A stretch of DNA of 64,000 nt. It comes from Gilliamella bombi. GTDB lineage: Bacteria; Pseudomonadota; Gammaproteobacteria; Enterobacterales; Orbaceae. The number at the start of each line of letters is the position of its first letter. Position 1 is the first letter of the stretch. The position numbers were made by a program, and so were the translations under genes. Location: contig NZ_FMWS01000039.1 in NCBI RefSeq assembly GCF_900103255.1, forward strand, positions 1-64,000, in the 5' to 3' direction. The notes under the pieces were generated by a model, which was given only the letters and a program-made list of their open reading frames with translations, made no database searches and had not been told where the DNA came from. Below, in pieces: positions 53,684-63,641 of this stretch.

Positions 53684-54789
53684 GCTGTATCACCCAAGAC
53701 TCGATTTAATTCAGCTAATGTTGTCACGCCCTGCCTCACTAATTTTTGTCCTGCTATTTTTAGCGAAGTCATATTTGAAGGTAAAATAGTTTGATTGGCT
53801 AATATTTGTTGTTGAATATCGGGCGTGATAACTAAAAACTCGTATAACCCAATTCGTCCTTTATAACCGCCAATACAATTTGGGCATCCTGAAGCTAAAT
53901 AATGCGGTTCGTATTCATTGCCTAGCTTAACTAAATCACTCGCCACAACTTTGCAGTGTGAGCACAATTTTCGAACTAACCGCTGAGCAATAATTAATTT
54001 TAAACTTGATGACAATAGATAATTTTCTATCCCCATTTGCTTTAATCGTGTTATTGCCTCGACACTTGAATTAGTGTGCAATGTAGATAATACTAGATGC
54101 CCTGTTTGCGCAGCTTGAATTGCAATTTCGGCGGTTTCATGATCGCGAATTTCGCCAATCATCATTACATCAGGATCTTGCCGTAGTAAAGCACGCAATA
54201 CAATAGCAAATGTTAAGCCAGCCTTGAGATTAATCGCAGTTTGATTAATACCCTCTAGAGGAATTTCAATGGGATCTTCGACACTACAGATGTTACGTTC
54301 GGTTTTATTTAACCGCTTTAATCCACTATATAACGTCACCGTTTTACCGCTTCCTGTTGGACCTGTAACTAAAATCAATCCTTGTGGGTAGTCTAAAATT
54401 TGTTTAAATGTTAACAGATCTGCATCCGTTAACCCTAAATCATTAATGGTTAATTCAGATTCATGATTATCCATTACTCTTAAAACAATTTTTTCGCCAT
54501 TCATTACAGGCAAAGTGGAAATACGCATGGTATAACGATCAATAATGAGTTGGCCATCTTGCGGTAATCGATGTTCAGCTATATTTAGTTGAGACATGAT
54601 TTTTAATCTTGCTGTTATCTGTTTCGCTAATGCAAGTGGGGGTGATAACATATCGTGCAAAACACCATCAATGCGCATACGAATACGATAGCTATGTTGG
54701 TAAGGCTCAAAATGAATATCCGAAGCACGCTTATCTAATGCTTCAAGTAACAATTTATCGATACTTTCAATTAACTGTTCTTCTTGCAT
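53680..54789 (-). CDS. hofB: Type IV pilus assembly ATPase HofB/PilB, short
   Basis: 369 residues, about 90 shorter than E. coli HofB; it starts close to DKRASDIHFEPYQHSYRIRM and lacks the N-terminal N1 domain. Walker A is GPTGSGKTVTLYS, Walker B LLRQDPDVMMIGEIRDHETA, and a CSHC...CPNC zinc site is near the end. Drives pilin assembly. Confidence 0.9.
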   Translation of the reverse strand: MQEEQLIESIDKLLLEALDKRASDIHFEPYQHSYRIRMRIDGVLHDMLSPPLALAKQITARLKIMSQLNIAEHRLPQDGQLIIDRYTMRISTLPVMNGEKIVLRVMDNHESELTINDLGLTDADLLTFKQILDYPQGLILVTGPTGSGKTVTLYSGLKRLNKTERNICSVEDPIEIPLEGINQTAINLKAGLTFAIVLRALLRQDPDVMMIGEIRDHETAEIAIQAAQTGHLVLSTLHTNSSVEAITRLKQMGIENYLLSSSLKLIIAQRLVRKLCSHCKVVASDLVKLGNEYEPHYLASGCPNCIGGYKGRIGLYEFLVITPDIQQQILANQTILPSNMTSLKIAGQKLVRQGVTTLAELNRVLGDTA

Positions 54790-54828
54790 AAAGGTGGTTC
54801 CTTATTCGTCAATTATTAAATACAAACA

Positions 54829-55260
54829 TTAGAATTTAAAAATATCTTCACAAGCACTGGTTAAACTGGTATCACTTGGCGATGTAGTACAAACTCGGCT
54901 CCAATCTAAATTGCCATTTGTAGCATTGATTGTTGGTGTTAGTGTAGTAGTTAACCCTGTTAAGGCGCTAGTTCCAACCAAAGTAATAACTCCGTTATTA
55001 ACCGTAATAGAAGTAACATAATTTGATGTCCGACTAGCTGGTACGCCATTATTACCATTACTACAATTGGTTAAGCTACCTTGCTCTACAGCACAAATTT
55101 CTACAGCGGTTTTATACGATGTCATTGTTTGCAACATATCAGTCATTGCGGCTTTTTTTACATATCCCTGATAAGCAGGAACACCGATAGCGGCTAAGAT
55201 AGCGATAACAATAATGGCAATCATAAGTTCAAATAACGTAAAGCCCGATTGATTAGACAT
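54829..55260 (-). CDS. Type IV major prepilin (PpdD/PilA-like)
   Basis: 143 residues from ATG 55260, with GAGG upstream. Class III prepilin: MSNQSG cleaved before FTLFELMIAIIVIAILAAIG, with E5. Two disulphide pairs are likely (C in VEICAVEQGSLTNC and near the end). Serine, threonine and asparagine dominate the exposed part. First gene of the pilin-hofB-hofC-peptidase operon. Confidence 0.93.
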   Translation of the reverse strand: MSNQSGFTLFELMIAIIVIAILAAIGVPAYQGYVKKAAMTDMLQTMTSYKTAVEICAVEQGSLTNCSNGNNGVPASRTSNYVTSITVNNGVITLVGTSALTGLTTTLTPTINATNGNLDWSRVCTTSPSDTSLTSACEDIFKF

Positions 55261-55460
55261 AAACACCTCTATTTTTTAGTCAATTATTTAATCTAAGAGC
55301 CTTTATAGCAAAACAAAAAAATGGAATAATAATGAAAAAGTAAGATTAGAAAGTAAAATCCTTAATGTAGTTAATTATTACGTTGTATGTTCAATTTTTG
55401 CGAAGCAAATCGCAAAATAGACAAATCCATACATCGGTTTATCAAATAAGTGGAGTCACT

Positions 55461-56339
55461 ATGTCCCTAAAAATTGTTAATGGCTGGTTACAAGGTATAA
55501 AGCAAGTTGTTTCGCCTTTTTATAATGAACGCCCTATTAATAAACCGATATCACTACTTGTTATTCATAATATAAGCTTACCGCCCAATGAATATGGAGG
55601 TCCTTATGTTGAGCAATTATTTACTGGTCGGCTCGATCCCAACCAGCACCCGTACTTTGCTTCGATTCATCAACTTGAAGTATCAAGCCATCTATTTATT
55701 CGACGTGATGGTGAAATTATTCAATTTGTTCCATTTGATAAACGTGCCTGGCATGCAGGAAAATCAGCATTTGAAGGGCAAGAAAATTGTAATGATTTTT
55801 CGATCGGCATCGAAATGGAAGGATGTGATAGCGATAATTTTACCGAACAACAATATCAGCAATTAGTAAACGTTACGTTATTATTACAACAAACTTATGC
55901 CATCAAAGATATTGCTGGGCATAGCGATATTGCTCCAAATCGAAAAACAGATCCTGGCCCCTATTTTGATTGGCTACATTATCAGAATTTATTAACACAA
56001 AAATCGCAAGGGCAAAAGCTACTAAATCAACTTGACCAAATTATTGAGGAATTACAAAAAATCGATTTATGGCAAACTATACCGCCAAATCCCAATGCAT
56101 TTTTAAGCCAAGAACCTTTTGCTATCGATACCATGCAAGCACACGAATGGTTACAATGGATTTTTATTCCACGTATACAAGCAATGATTGACGCCAAAAC
56201 AAATTTGCCCAAATTTGCCTTACACCCTTATTTTGAAGAAGCACTAAAAGAGCAAGAACAAGATGTTAATCATCTACTTTACCTAATTAAGCAACTTGAT
56301 GATTTGTCGCAACTTAATTATGAAAAATTACCGCATTAA
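55461..56339 (+). CDS. ampD: AmpD amidase fused to a YqcC (DUF446) domain
   Basis: 292 residues from ATG 55461 (GGAG upstream). Residues 1-185 are AmpD: LLVIHNISLPPNEYGGPYVE with zinc His, FIRRDGEIIQFVPFDKRAWH, and AGHSDIAPNRKTDPGPYFDW. It cleaves anhydro-muropeptides in the cytoplasm. Residues 200-290 match YqcC: FAIDTMQAHEWLQWIFIPRI and the start IIEELQKIDLWQ. Normal AmpD ends near 185. The fusion is clear and in one frame. Confidence 0.9.
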   Translation: MSLKIVNGWLQGIKQVVSPFYNERPINKPISLLVIHNISLPPNEYGGPYVEQLFTGRLDPNQHPYFASIHQLEVSSHLFIRRDGEIIQFVPFDKRAWHAGKSAFEGQENCNDFSIGIEMEGCDSDNFTEQQYQQLVNVTLLLQQTYAIKDIAGHSDIAPNRKTDPGPYFDWLHYQNLLTQKSQGQKLLNQLDQIIEELQKIDLWQTIPPNPNAFLSQEPFAIDTMQAHEWLQWIFIPRIQAMIDAKTNLPKFALHPYFEEALKEQEQDVNHLLYLIKQLDDLSQLNYEKLPH

Positions 56340-56370
56340 TATGCGGTAATAATTAAAGTTAACAAACATG

Positions 56371-56393
56371 AAAAAATGCTCAGACAGAGCATT
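56371..56393 (-). terminator. mltG terminator
   Basis: Read leftward AATGCTC, loop TGTCT, GAGCATT then TTTT. It follows mltG. A second palindrome (56329-56350, TTACCGCAT/ATGCGGTAA) overlaps the AmpD stop and may serve the rightward gene. Confidence 0.82.
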
Positions 56394-56412
56394 GATTTTA
56401 TTGAATTTTTAT

Positions 56413-57435
56413 TTAATTCCCACTACTATTCATTCGACGATACTCATTAACTGCTTGCTGATGGTTACTGTAAGTACTTGAGAATGTATGTCCACCTGTT
56501 CCATTCGCCACAAAAAACAGATAATTGGTTTTAGCTGGGTGTGCTGCAGCTTCGAGCGAGGCAATGCTTGGCATTGCAATTGGAGTTGGTGGTAATCCTT
56601 CAATAACATAAGTATTATAAGGATTTTCAGTATCGGTCAAATCAACGCGCCTAATAGTACCTTTATAGTTATCGCCTAAACCATAAATAATAGTTGGATC
56701 TGTTTGTAACTTCATTTTAGCTCTTAAACGATTAACAAATACCGATGCCACATTAGCACGCTCTGAACTAATACCTGTTTCCTTCTCAATAATTGATGCA
56801 ATAATCAGTAATTCATAAGGGGATTGATAAGGAAGATTACTATCCCGATTATCCCAAATTTTTTGCAAATTACTTTTCATCGTCATATGCGCACGTTTTA
56901 GGATATTAATATCTAAAGTGTCTGCGGTATAAAGGTAAGTATCAGGCGATAACCAACCTTCAATTGATCCTTCAATGCCTAATAACTTAGCAATTTCTTC
57001 ATCTGTTTTTCCAACTAATGTTTGTTCAATGTATGGCGTACTTTGAATAATATTTAACCAATCTTTAGCTCGTTTACCTTCCACAAATTGAATTGAAAAA
57101 TTGCTTTCTTTACCCGACACTAATAATTGCAAAAACTCTTCAACGGTCATATGTGGGTGTAATTGATAAGTTCCTGCTTTAATTGATCTCAATGAAGGAT
57201 TCAATTTACACAAATAAGGCAATAAATAAGCACTATGCATTAATTTACTTTCTTTAACTTGTGCAACCAATTGGTGCATGGATGTGCCTTTTTTCAAAAC
57301 AAACATCTGGTTTTCGTTGGTTACTTGCATTTGTTGTTTAGAAAACTGCTGTAAAAAGTAATAACCAATACTGATCGAGCCGCCAATAATTAATATAAAA
57401 GAAAGTAAAGTGTATAAAAATATTTTTTTAATCAT
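56413..57435 (-). CDS. mltG: Endolytic murein transglycosylase MltG
   Basis: 340 residues, one N-terminal membrane anchor. EGWLSPDTYLYTADT, LIIASIIEKETGISSERANV (catalytic Glu) and QTDPTIIYGLG then TYVIEGLPPTPIAMPS are diagnostic. It ends nascent glycan strands. Overlaps alr by 8 bp; in E. coli it lies with pabC and tmk instead. Confidence 0.94.
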   Translation of the reverse strand: MIKKIFLYTLLSFILIIGGSISIGYYFLQQFSKQQMQVTNENQMFVLKKGTSMHQLVAQVKESKLMHSAYLLPYLCKLNPSLRSIKAGTYQLHPHMTVEEFLQLLVSGKESNFSIQFVEGKRAKDWLNIIQSTPYIEQTLVGKTDEEIAKLLGIEGSIEGWLSPDTYLYTADTLDINILKRAHMTMKSNLQKIWDNRDSNLPYQSPYELLIIASIIEKETGISSERANVASVFVNRLRAKMKLQTDPTIIYGLGDNYKGTIRRVDLTDTENPYNTYVIEGLPPTPIAMPSIASLEAAAHPAKTNYLFFVANGTGGHTFSSTYSNHQQAVNEYRRMNSSGN

Positions 57436-58528
57436 AATTTAATTTATCTATATAATGAATTTTTGCGCGTGAAGTTAAGCGCGTTATTAATTCGTAAGCA
57501 CTAATTCCAGTATGCTTTGCGATTTCCTCAACAGGAAGTCCTGCTCCCCAAAATATGACTTCATCACCTGGTTTTTCAAGACAATTTATACCTAAATCAA
57601 CTACAATCATATCCATTGATACTCGACCAACGATTGGTACTTTTCGACCATTAATCAAAACAGGAGTATTTTCTGGAATATTTCGTGGATAACCATCACC
57701 ATACCCCATTGCAACCACACCTAGTTTAGTATCTTGCTGGCTACACCAAATTTGACCATAACCAACTGATTCACCTTTTTTGTGTTTTCGTACCGCAATT
57801 AATTCAGATTTAAACGTCATTGCAGGTTGTAGCTCAGCAATAGATTCATCAAAAGGTGAAACGCCATATAAAGCAATACCTTGACGCACAACATCTCGCT
57901 GAGCTTTTGGCCAGGCTAATATACCGCCCGATGCAGCAATTGAGCACTTGCCAATAAGTGATTTATCATCAATGGAATCAATAAACTGATCAAATAGTTC
58001 TATTTGCTTTAACGTTTGTTTTGAAGTGAGATCATCAGCCGAACTGAAATGGCTCATAATGTTAATTGGTGTACGAACTACTGAACAACTAGCCAAACGA
58101 TAAAATTCGTCCTTTGCTTCATCAGGACAAAAACCTAACCGATGCATCCCTGTGTCAAGCTTAAACCATGTGGTAATTTGATCTTTACGGAGGGATGTTT
58201 GCAATATGTCAATTTGCCATTTGCTATGAATAGCTGGTTGAATGTTAAAATCAATAAAATAATCCAAATCATCATGCGGGAAGAAACCTTCCAAAGCCAG
58301 AATCGGTGTGTTAATACCATTGTTTCGCAATTGCATAGCTTCGGTAAGGCGCGATACACCAAAATAATTCACTTTATCATGTAATAATTGAGCAATCTCC
58401 TCACTACCGTGTGAATAAGCATTGGCTTTTATAATCGCAACTAGTTGACTATTTGGAGCCATTTTTTTGAGATACTCAACATTATGAATAACTGCTTGAC
58501 GATTAACTTCAACAACTGCAATAGACAT
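57428..58528 (-). CDS. alr: Alanine racemase
   Basis: 366 residues. PLP lysine in VAIIKANAYSHGSEEIA (about 34), catalytic Tyr in ESVGYGQIWCS, and RVSMDMIVVDLG. It makes D-alanine for peptidoglycan. Coupled with mltG, so both act in wall synthesis. Confidence 0.95.
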   Translation of the reverse strand: MSIAVVEVNRQAVIHNVEYLKKMAPNSQLVAIIKANAYSHGSEEIAQLLHDKVNYFGVSRLTEAMQLRNNGINTPILALEGFFPHDDLDYFIDFNIQPAIHSKWQIDILQTSLRKDQITTWFKLDTGMHRLGFCPDEAKDEFYRLASCSVVRTPINIMSHFSSADDLTSKQTLKQIELFDQFIDSIDDKSLIGKCSIAASGGILAWPKAQRDVVRQGIALYGVSPFDESIAELQPAMTFKSELIAVRKHKKGESVGYGQIWCSQQDTKLGVVAMGYGDGYPRNIPENTPVLINGRKVPIVGRVSMDMIVVDLGINCLEKPGDEVIFWGAGLPVEEIAKHTGISAYELITRLTSRAKIHYIDKLNYD

Positions 58529-58734
58529 TTCTTTGATCCAGACTCTTATCGAACCATTATTTTAAATTCTGTTTCTAATAATAACAAATTTTTTACAGTA
58601 TACAAATCGGTGGAAATTTTAGGCTATTACGGAAATTAGTATTTTTAATCAATAGAATATACTAAACCATAATTTTAACTTTATGACGAGTTAATATTTG
58701 TTTTGTCATAGTAAACGTTAATAATGGTAATAAC

Positions 58735-59064
58735 TTACCTACTCACCAAGTTTTTATAAAGATGCCTTAATGCCATTGTAGGATAATAAATTAACATTCT
58801 TGGACCAGAAAACCGCATTACCTGTTTAATTTTTAATTTATAATCTTTACGATAACAATGTTTAGGGCAACGTTCACATGTCGTTTTTTCTTCACCAAAA
58901 CGGCACATTGTTAAGCGTTGCATAGCATATTGCAACAGGTCGTTGCATTCCTCACATAACTGATGATGTTGGCTATGATGTTGTTTAAAGCAATATAAAT
59001 AGATCATTGCTCTTACTGTTGCTTTTTCTTGCTGTATTTTAGGACCGTTATTGTTTGCAACCAT
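58735..59064 (-). CDS. YgbA-like (nitrous oxide-stimulated promoter family) protein
   Basis: 109 residues from ATG 59064. KATVRAMIYLYCFKQHH, LCEECNDLLQYAMQRLTMCR and CERCPKHCYRKDYKLKIKQ then VMRFSGPRML match the YgbA family. Seven cysteines suggest metal binding. E. coli ygbA is NsrR-regulated under nitrosative stress; no such site was identified here. Confidence 0.88.
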   Translation of the reverse strand: MVANNNGPKIQQEKATVRAMIYLYCFKQHHSQHHQLCEECNDLLQYAMQRLTMCRFGEEKTTCERCPKHCYRKDYKLKIKQVMRFSGPRMLIYYPTMALRHLYKNLVSR

Positions 59065-59134
59065 AATTACATACACGTTAATTAAGAAAGTGGTAAAATA
59101 AAATCATCTAATATGATCACAAGGATTTGTTGTA

Positions 59135-59965
59135 ATGGCAAGAATTATCAATAAAGACACAACTGTTTGCATGTCCCTTTCAGCAAGACCAAGCAATTTT
59201 GGTACTCGCTTTCATAACTATTTGTACGAAAAACTCCATCTTAATTACTTATATAAAGCCTTTACTACCAATAATTTGAAAGATGCGATTTATGGCATTA
59301 AGGCCTTAGGTATTAGAGGTTGCGCCATTTCAATGCCTTATAAAGAAGCTTGCATTGAGTTTATTGATGAATTAGATGACTCGGTAAAATCTATTCAATC
59401 GATAAATACCATTGTTAACACCAACCATCATTTAAAAGCTTATAACACTGATTATATTGCCGTTGCTAAACTCATTGTAGAAAATAAGATTGATAATACA
59501 ACACCATTTGTATTAAAAGGCAGCGGAGGCATGGCTAATGCGGTGATCGGAGCTTTTTATGATGCGGGATTTAAAAATGGTATTATTGCCGCACGTAACC
59601 AACAAAAAGGCGAAGCATTAGCCAAACGATATGGCTATAAATGGGTAAAGGATGAGCAAGAAATATTGCCACATCAAGCCAAATTGATTATCAATGTTAC
59701 CCCAATTGGTATGCTTGGTGGTATTGAGTCTGAGGCGCTTGCATTTCCCACAACTATGATAAAAAATGCCGATATTGTGTTTGATGTAGTTGCCCTTCCC
59801 GTTGATACTCCCATGATAAAATATGCCCAAAAGATAAATAAAATCATTATTTCAGGTGCTGATGTTGCTGTTTTACAAGCGCTTGAACAGTTTGTGTTAT
59901 ATACCGGTGTAACCCCGAGCGATGAGTTAGTAAGGCAAGCAGGAGAATTTGCAAGGCAAGGTTAA
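59135..59965 (+). CDS. Shikimate dehydrogenase-like protein
   Basis: 276 residues. MSLSARPSNFGTRFHNYLYE, ISMPYKEACIEFIDELD (catalytic Lys), INTIVN, YNTDY (Asp) and GSGGMANAVIGAF for NADP. Like the SdhL (HI0607) type, not the main AroE. The substrate remains uncertain. Confidence 0.85.
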   Translation: MARIINKDTTVCMSLSARPSNFGTRFHNYLYEKLHLNYLYKAFTTNNLKDAIYGIKALGIRGCAISMPYKEACIEFIDELDDSVKSIQSINTIVNTNHHLKAYNTDYIAVAKLIVENKIDNTTPFVLKGSGGMANAVIGAFYDAGFKNGIIAARNQQKGEALAKRYGYKWVKDEQEILPHQAKLIINVTPIGMLGGIESEALAFPTTMIKNADIVFDVVALPVDTPMIKYAQKINKIIISGADVAVLQALEQFVLYTGVTPSDELVRQAGEFARQG

Positions 59966-59977
59966 ATAAAGTTATTC

Positions 59978-60002
59978 ATTCCACCGTGTTCACCGGTGGA
60001 AT
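59978..60002. terminator. Hairpin between the AroE-like gene and ycaO
   Basis: ATTCCACCG, 7-nt loop, CGGTGGAAT between convergent genes. T tracts on both sides are weak. Confidence 0.55.
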
Positions 60003-60026
60003 TTAAATAAAATTTAAGTTAATAAT

Positions 60027-61793
60027 TTATAACATTGTCTGATGCAATTTATTATATACAGCTAATAATTTTTGGTGCATATCAAACTGTTCTAGATTGT
60101 TATTGGTCTGTTTCTCGATTTTCGTATAATTAGCTAAACAAAAAAATGTTTTGTCACCATTAGCGTATTGCCACATATCATCAACACAGGTTTTACTATA
60201 CATTTTATTAAATGCGGCTTGATAGTTATTAAACTGTTTTTTGTCTCGTTCTAAAATAAAATTAACTAATGTCTGTAAACAACGATAAGCATGATTGCGC
60301 GATGGCGTGAATATAGACTCGTTCATTTCAATCGTCCAATCAATCCACTGTTGTGCTTGTATTAAGTCTTTGCCTGCCAATGCCAGCATTGCTTTTAACT
60401 CGCCAACGCGAAGAGTTAACCAAGCATTATCGTTACCTGTTGCTATGCCTAGCAGTTCGCGAATTCGAGCATAATCATCAAGCCCTTCATCATCAAGCTG
60501 TTCAATAATTGCTAGGTACTGTTTAGCTGTACGTTTTTGGTAAGGTAATGACAAAATAAGCTCTCGTAATCCTATAGCCATATTGCTATTGGCAATTATA
60601 AGATCTTCAGGAGGATAAATTTCAGACATACCAACGGCCAGAATTCGGCAAGCATATACACCAAGGTGTTCGTAGTCCATAATTAACACTTCAGTATTAT
60701 GGCGGGTAAAAATAGCCATCAAATTAGCAAATTCTTGCTCAGTTGAACCGGAAAAGTCCCAATCGACAAATTCGTAATCTGCTTGCTCATTAAATAGATC
60801 CCATGAAATCAAACCGCTCGAATCAATAAAATGCGTTTCTAAATTGCTAAGGTCGGCAATATCATCATTATCAAAACTTGGAGGTGAAAACACATCAAGA
60901 TCTTTTAAACTGCGTCCTTGTAGTAATTCTGTTACTGTTCTTTCAAGCGCAACGCCAAAATTTGGATGCGCACCAAATGAGGCGTAACACGTTCCATTTT
61001 GTGGATTAAATAACACTACACAAATAACCGGAAACTCTCCACCCAATGAGGCATCAAAACAGTAAAGCGGAAAGCCTTCGCTTTCAAGCGCATCAATTGC
61101 AGCTAAAACGGTGGGGTAACGGTTAATCACTTCAGTTGGGATAATTGGTAAGCTAATGCCTTCGGCTATAATCTTATTTTTAGTATAACGCTCAAAAATT
61201 TCAGATAACCCTTGTACTCGAGCCTCATTACGAGTATTACCGGCTGACATTCCATTAGAGGCATATAAATTAGCAATTAAATTAACTGGCACATAAATAG
61301 TTTTTTTGTCAGACTGCTGTTCAAATGGTAAAGCGCAGATACCTCGATCACCATTACTTGATTGTAAATCAATTAAATCTGTTGCACTCAATTCTTGATT
61401 AGGATCATAAAACTTAAGTAGTTCTTTGGATAATACTCCTTTAGGTAGGGAATTATCTTCAGGAATAGTGAACCATTTTTCACTTGGATAATGCACAAAA
61501 TCGGCATTCGCTATTTGCTCTCCTAAGTAAAAATCTGAAAAAAAGTAATTGGTTGATAACCGTTCAAAATACTCTCCTAAAGCCGATGCTAATGCCGCCT
61601 TTTTGCTTGCGCCTTTACCATTAGCAAAGCACAGTGGACATTTAGTATTTTGAATATGCACTGACCACACATTAGGTACCGGATTTAGCCAAGAAGTTTC
61701 TTTTACTTCTAAATCATATTTTGCTAATTGCTGCTGAAAATAGTTGATCGAATCTTCAAGAGCAGCATCTTTACCGGGGATATAAGTTTTCAT
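60027..61793 (-). CDS. ycaO: YcaO-type RimO accessory protein
   Basis: 588 residues (E. coli 586). KGASKKAALASALGEYFERL then STNYFFSDFY, ARVQGLSEIFERY (ATP site) and FGAHPNFGVALERTVTELLQ are typical. The C-terminal third is a TPR-like region. In E. coli it aids RimO methylthiolation of ribosomal protein S12. Confidence 0.93.
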   Translation of the reverse strand: MKTYIPGKDAALEDSINYFQQQLAKYDLEVKETSWLNPVPNVWSVHIQNTKCPLCFANGKGASKKAALASALGEYFERLSTNYFFSDFYLGEQIANADFVHYPSEKWFTIPEDNSLPKGVLSKELLKFYDPNQELSATDLIDLQSSNGDRGICALPFEQQSDKKTIYVPVNLIANLYASNGMSAGNTRNEARVQGLSEIFERYTKNKIIAEGISLPIIPTEVINRYPTVLAAIDALESEGFPLYCFDASLGGEFPVICVVLFNPQNGTCYASFGAHPNFGVALERTVTELLQGRSLKDLDVFSPPSFDNDDIADLSNLETHFIDSSGLISWDLFNEQADYEFVDWDFSGSTEQEFANLMAIFTRHNTEVLIMDYEHLGVYACRILAVGMSEIYPPEDLIIANSNMAIGLRELILSLPYQKRTAKQYLAIIEQLDDEGLDDYARIRELLGIATGNDNAWLTLRVGELKAMLALAGKDLIQAQQWIDWTIEMNESIFTPSRNHAYRCLQTLVNFILERDKKQFNNYQAAFNKMYSKTCVDDMWQYANGDKTFFCLANYTKIEKQTNNNLEQFDMHQKLLAVYNKLHQTML

Positions 61794-61911
61794 AAGTTAA
61801 TCTCAAAATAATTTTATGTTATAATTGTTGCGCTTTTCAAAAATTATCACTTTATACGCAAATATAAAAAAATAGAAGTAATAAAATCAATCCAACTAAA
61901 AAGGAAATAAA

Positions 61912-62268
61912 ATGAACAAAAAAATAGACTTTAAAGGCTTTACCATTAAAGACTTATTCTTCTTTGATAAAATGTTAACACCTTCTTTTATCACAATCGT
62001 GTATTGGATCGCATTATTACTTATTGGAATTAGTGCGTTCTCTATGATATTAGGTAGTTTTGCTGCATTTACTTATAGCTTTACTATGGGTTTAGTTGCT
62101 TTTTTCACTGGCATTGTTACCTTAGTTGTGGGCTTTATTTCAACTCGCATTGGTTTTGAATTAATTTGTGTACTATTTAATATTAATCAAAATATTCAAA
62201 AATTAGCTAATGAAAAGACCAATTCAGAAAAACAAGAAGAATGTTCTGATACAGATCCTATTAATTAA
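61912..62268 (+). CDS. DUF4282 membrane protein
   Basis: 118 residues. FFFDKMLTPSFITIVYWIAL opens the family; a second membrane segment follows (MGLVAFFTGIVTLVVGFIST), then RIGFELICVLFNINQN. Function unknown. AAGGAAA precedes the ATG. Confidence 0.85.
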   Translation: MNKKIDFKGFTIKDLFFFDKMLTPSFITIVYWIALLLIGISAFSMILGSFAAFTYSFTMGLVAFFTGIVTLVVGFISTRIGFELICVLFNINQNIQKLANEKTNSEKQEECSDTDPIN

Positions 62269-62293
62269 TATCGTTTATTTAACTATATAGCTT

Positions 62294-62326
62294 AAAAATG
62301 CGAGAACAAATTCCCGCATTTTTATT
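62294..62326 (+). terminator. Terminator of the DUF4282 gene
   Basis: AAAAATGCG (62294-62302), loop, CGCATTTTT (62315-62323), then ATTTTTC. The leading A tract makes it bidirectional with tsaD. Confidence 0.85.
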
Positions 62327-62371
62327 TTTCATGTAATTTTAATTTACATGTTGTCAAATCAAAATAATCAG

Positions 62372-63397
62372 TTAACCAACATTAAGATCGCTAAGAGGCC
62401 ATCTTGGTTTAACACTAATAACTAAATCTGAATACTGCCTCTCTTTTAAATGAATCATACCAGCATAAGCAATCATGGCACCATTATCGGTACAAAATTC
62501 GAGCCTTGGATAAAAAACTTTTCCTTTTCGTTGATGCATCAACTCAGTCAATTTAGTACGCAGTGTTTTGTTAGCACTTACCCCACCAGCAACTACTAAA
62601 TTTTTAAATCCTGTTTGTTCAAGTGCTCGTCTTACTTTAATCACCAATGTATCAACCAAAGCATCCTCAAATGCTCTAGCAATATCTGCTTTAGTTTGTG
62701 GATCAATAATATGATTATCACTATGCTGATGAATCATATTAGCTGCGGCTGTTTTAAGGCCTGAAAAACTAAAATCAAGCCCAGGACGATCAGTCATTGG
62801 CCTAGGAAAATGGAATCGCGCTCCACTACTCTGTTCAGCCAATTTTGATAATTTTGCGCCACCGGGATAATCTAAACCAAGCAATTTGGCTGTTTTATCA
62901 AAAGCTTCTCCTGCAGCATCATCAATTGACTCTCCAATAAGTTCATATTTACCAATACCAGTCACACTAATAAGCTGTGTATGTCCCCCCGAAACTAATA
63001 ATGCAACAAAGGGAAATTCAGGTGGATTATCTTCAAGCATCGGCGCAAGTAAATGGCCTTCCATGTGATGAACTGCAACAGCTGGTACGTTCCAAGCATA
63101 AGCAAGCGATCGTCCAATCGATGCGCCTACCATCAACGCTCCAATCAATCCCGGACCAGCAGTATAGGCAACCCCATCAATATCGTGTGCGGTTAAATTA
63201 GCTTGTTTTAAAGCTGCTTGAATTAATGGCACGGTTTTACGAATATGATCGCGCGATGCCAGCTCTGGCACCACACCTCCATAATCAGCATGTAATTTAA
63301 TTTGTGAATAAAGCTGATTTGCAATTAAACCATTGACATCATCATAAATGGCTATACCAGTTTCATCACATGAAGTTTCAATACCAAGGATCTTCAT
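62372..63397 (-). CDS. tsaD: tRNA threonylcarbamoyladenosine synthase TsaD
   Basis: 341 residues. [32 protein letters not shown] (metal His), VSGGHTQL and [20 protein letters not shown] are diagnostic. Transfers threonylcarbamoyl to A37 of tRNA. Coupled to yacG by TAATG. Confidence 0.97.
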   Translation of the reverse strand: MKILGIETSCDETGIAIYDDVNGLIANQLYSQIKLHADYGGVVPELASRDHIRKTVPLIQAALKQANLTAHDIDGVAYTAGPGLIGALMVGASIGRSLAYAWNVPAVAVHHMEGHLLAPMLEDNPPEFPFVALLVSGGHTQLISVTGIGKYELIGESIDDAAGEAFDKTAKLLGLDYPGGAKLSKLAEQSSGARFHFPRPMTDRPGLDFSFSGLKTAAANMIHQHSDNHIIDPQTKADIARAFEDALVDTLVIKVRRALEQTGFKNLVVAGGVSANKTLRTKLTELMHQRKGKVFYPRLEFCTDNGAMIAYAGMIHLKERQYSDLVISVKPRWPLSDLNVG

Positions 63398-63612
63398 TAA
63401 TGCCTACCTACAAAATCGTTAAGATCTTCTTCACTCCAAAGATCTTGTTCGGTAATATCTTTATCAGCAATACGATGCTCTTCAGTTGCCCAATCACCTA
63501 AATCGATAAGCTGGCAACGCTTACTGCAAAATGGACGATAAAGACTAGTTTGACTCCATTCAACTTCTTTTTGACAAGTTGGGCACTTAACAAATGTAGT
63601 ATTTTTATTCAT
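63397..63612 (-). CDS. yacG: DNA gyrase inhibitor YacG
   Basis: 71 residues. Zinc finger [12 protein letters not shown] and [20 protein letters not shown]. Inhibits gyrase B in E. coli. Sits between tsaD and zapD; zapD-yacG adjacency is conserved. Confidence 0.93.
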   Translation of the reverse strand: MNKNTTFVKCPTCQKEVEWSQTSLYRPFCSKRCQLIDLGDWATEEHRIADKDITEQDLWSEEDLNDFVGRH

Positions 63613-63641
63613 TTCAACTCTTTTTTAATAACAGTATTCAA

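Noticed and set aside
58142-58384. 80-residue ORF opposite alr.
   Set aside because: Antisense shadow of alanine racemase.
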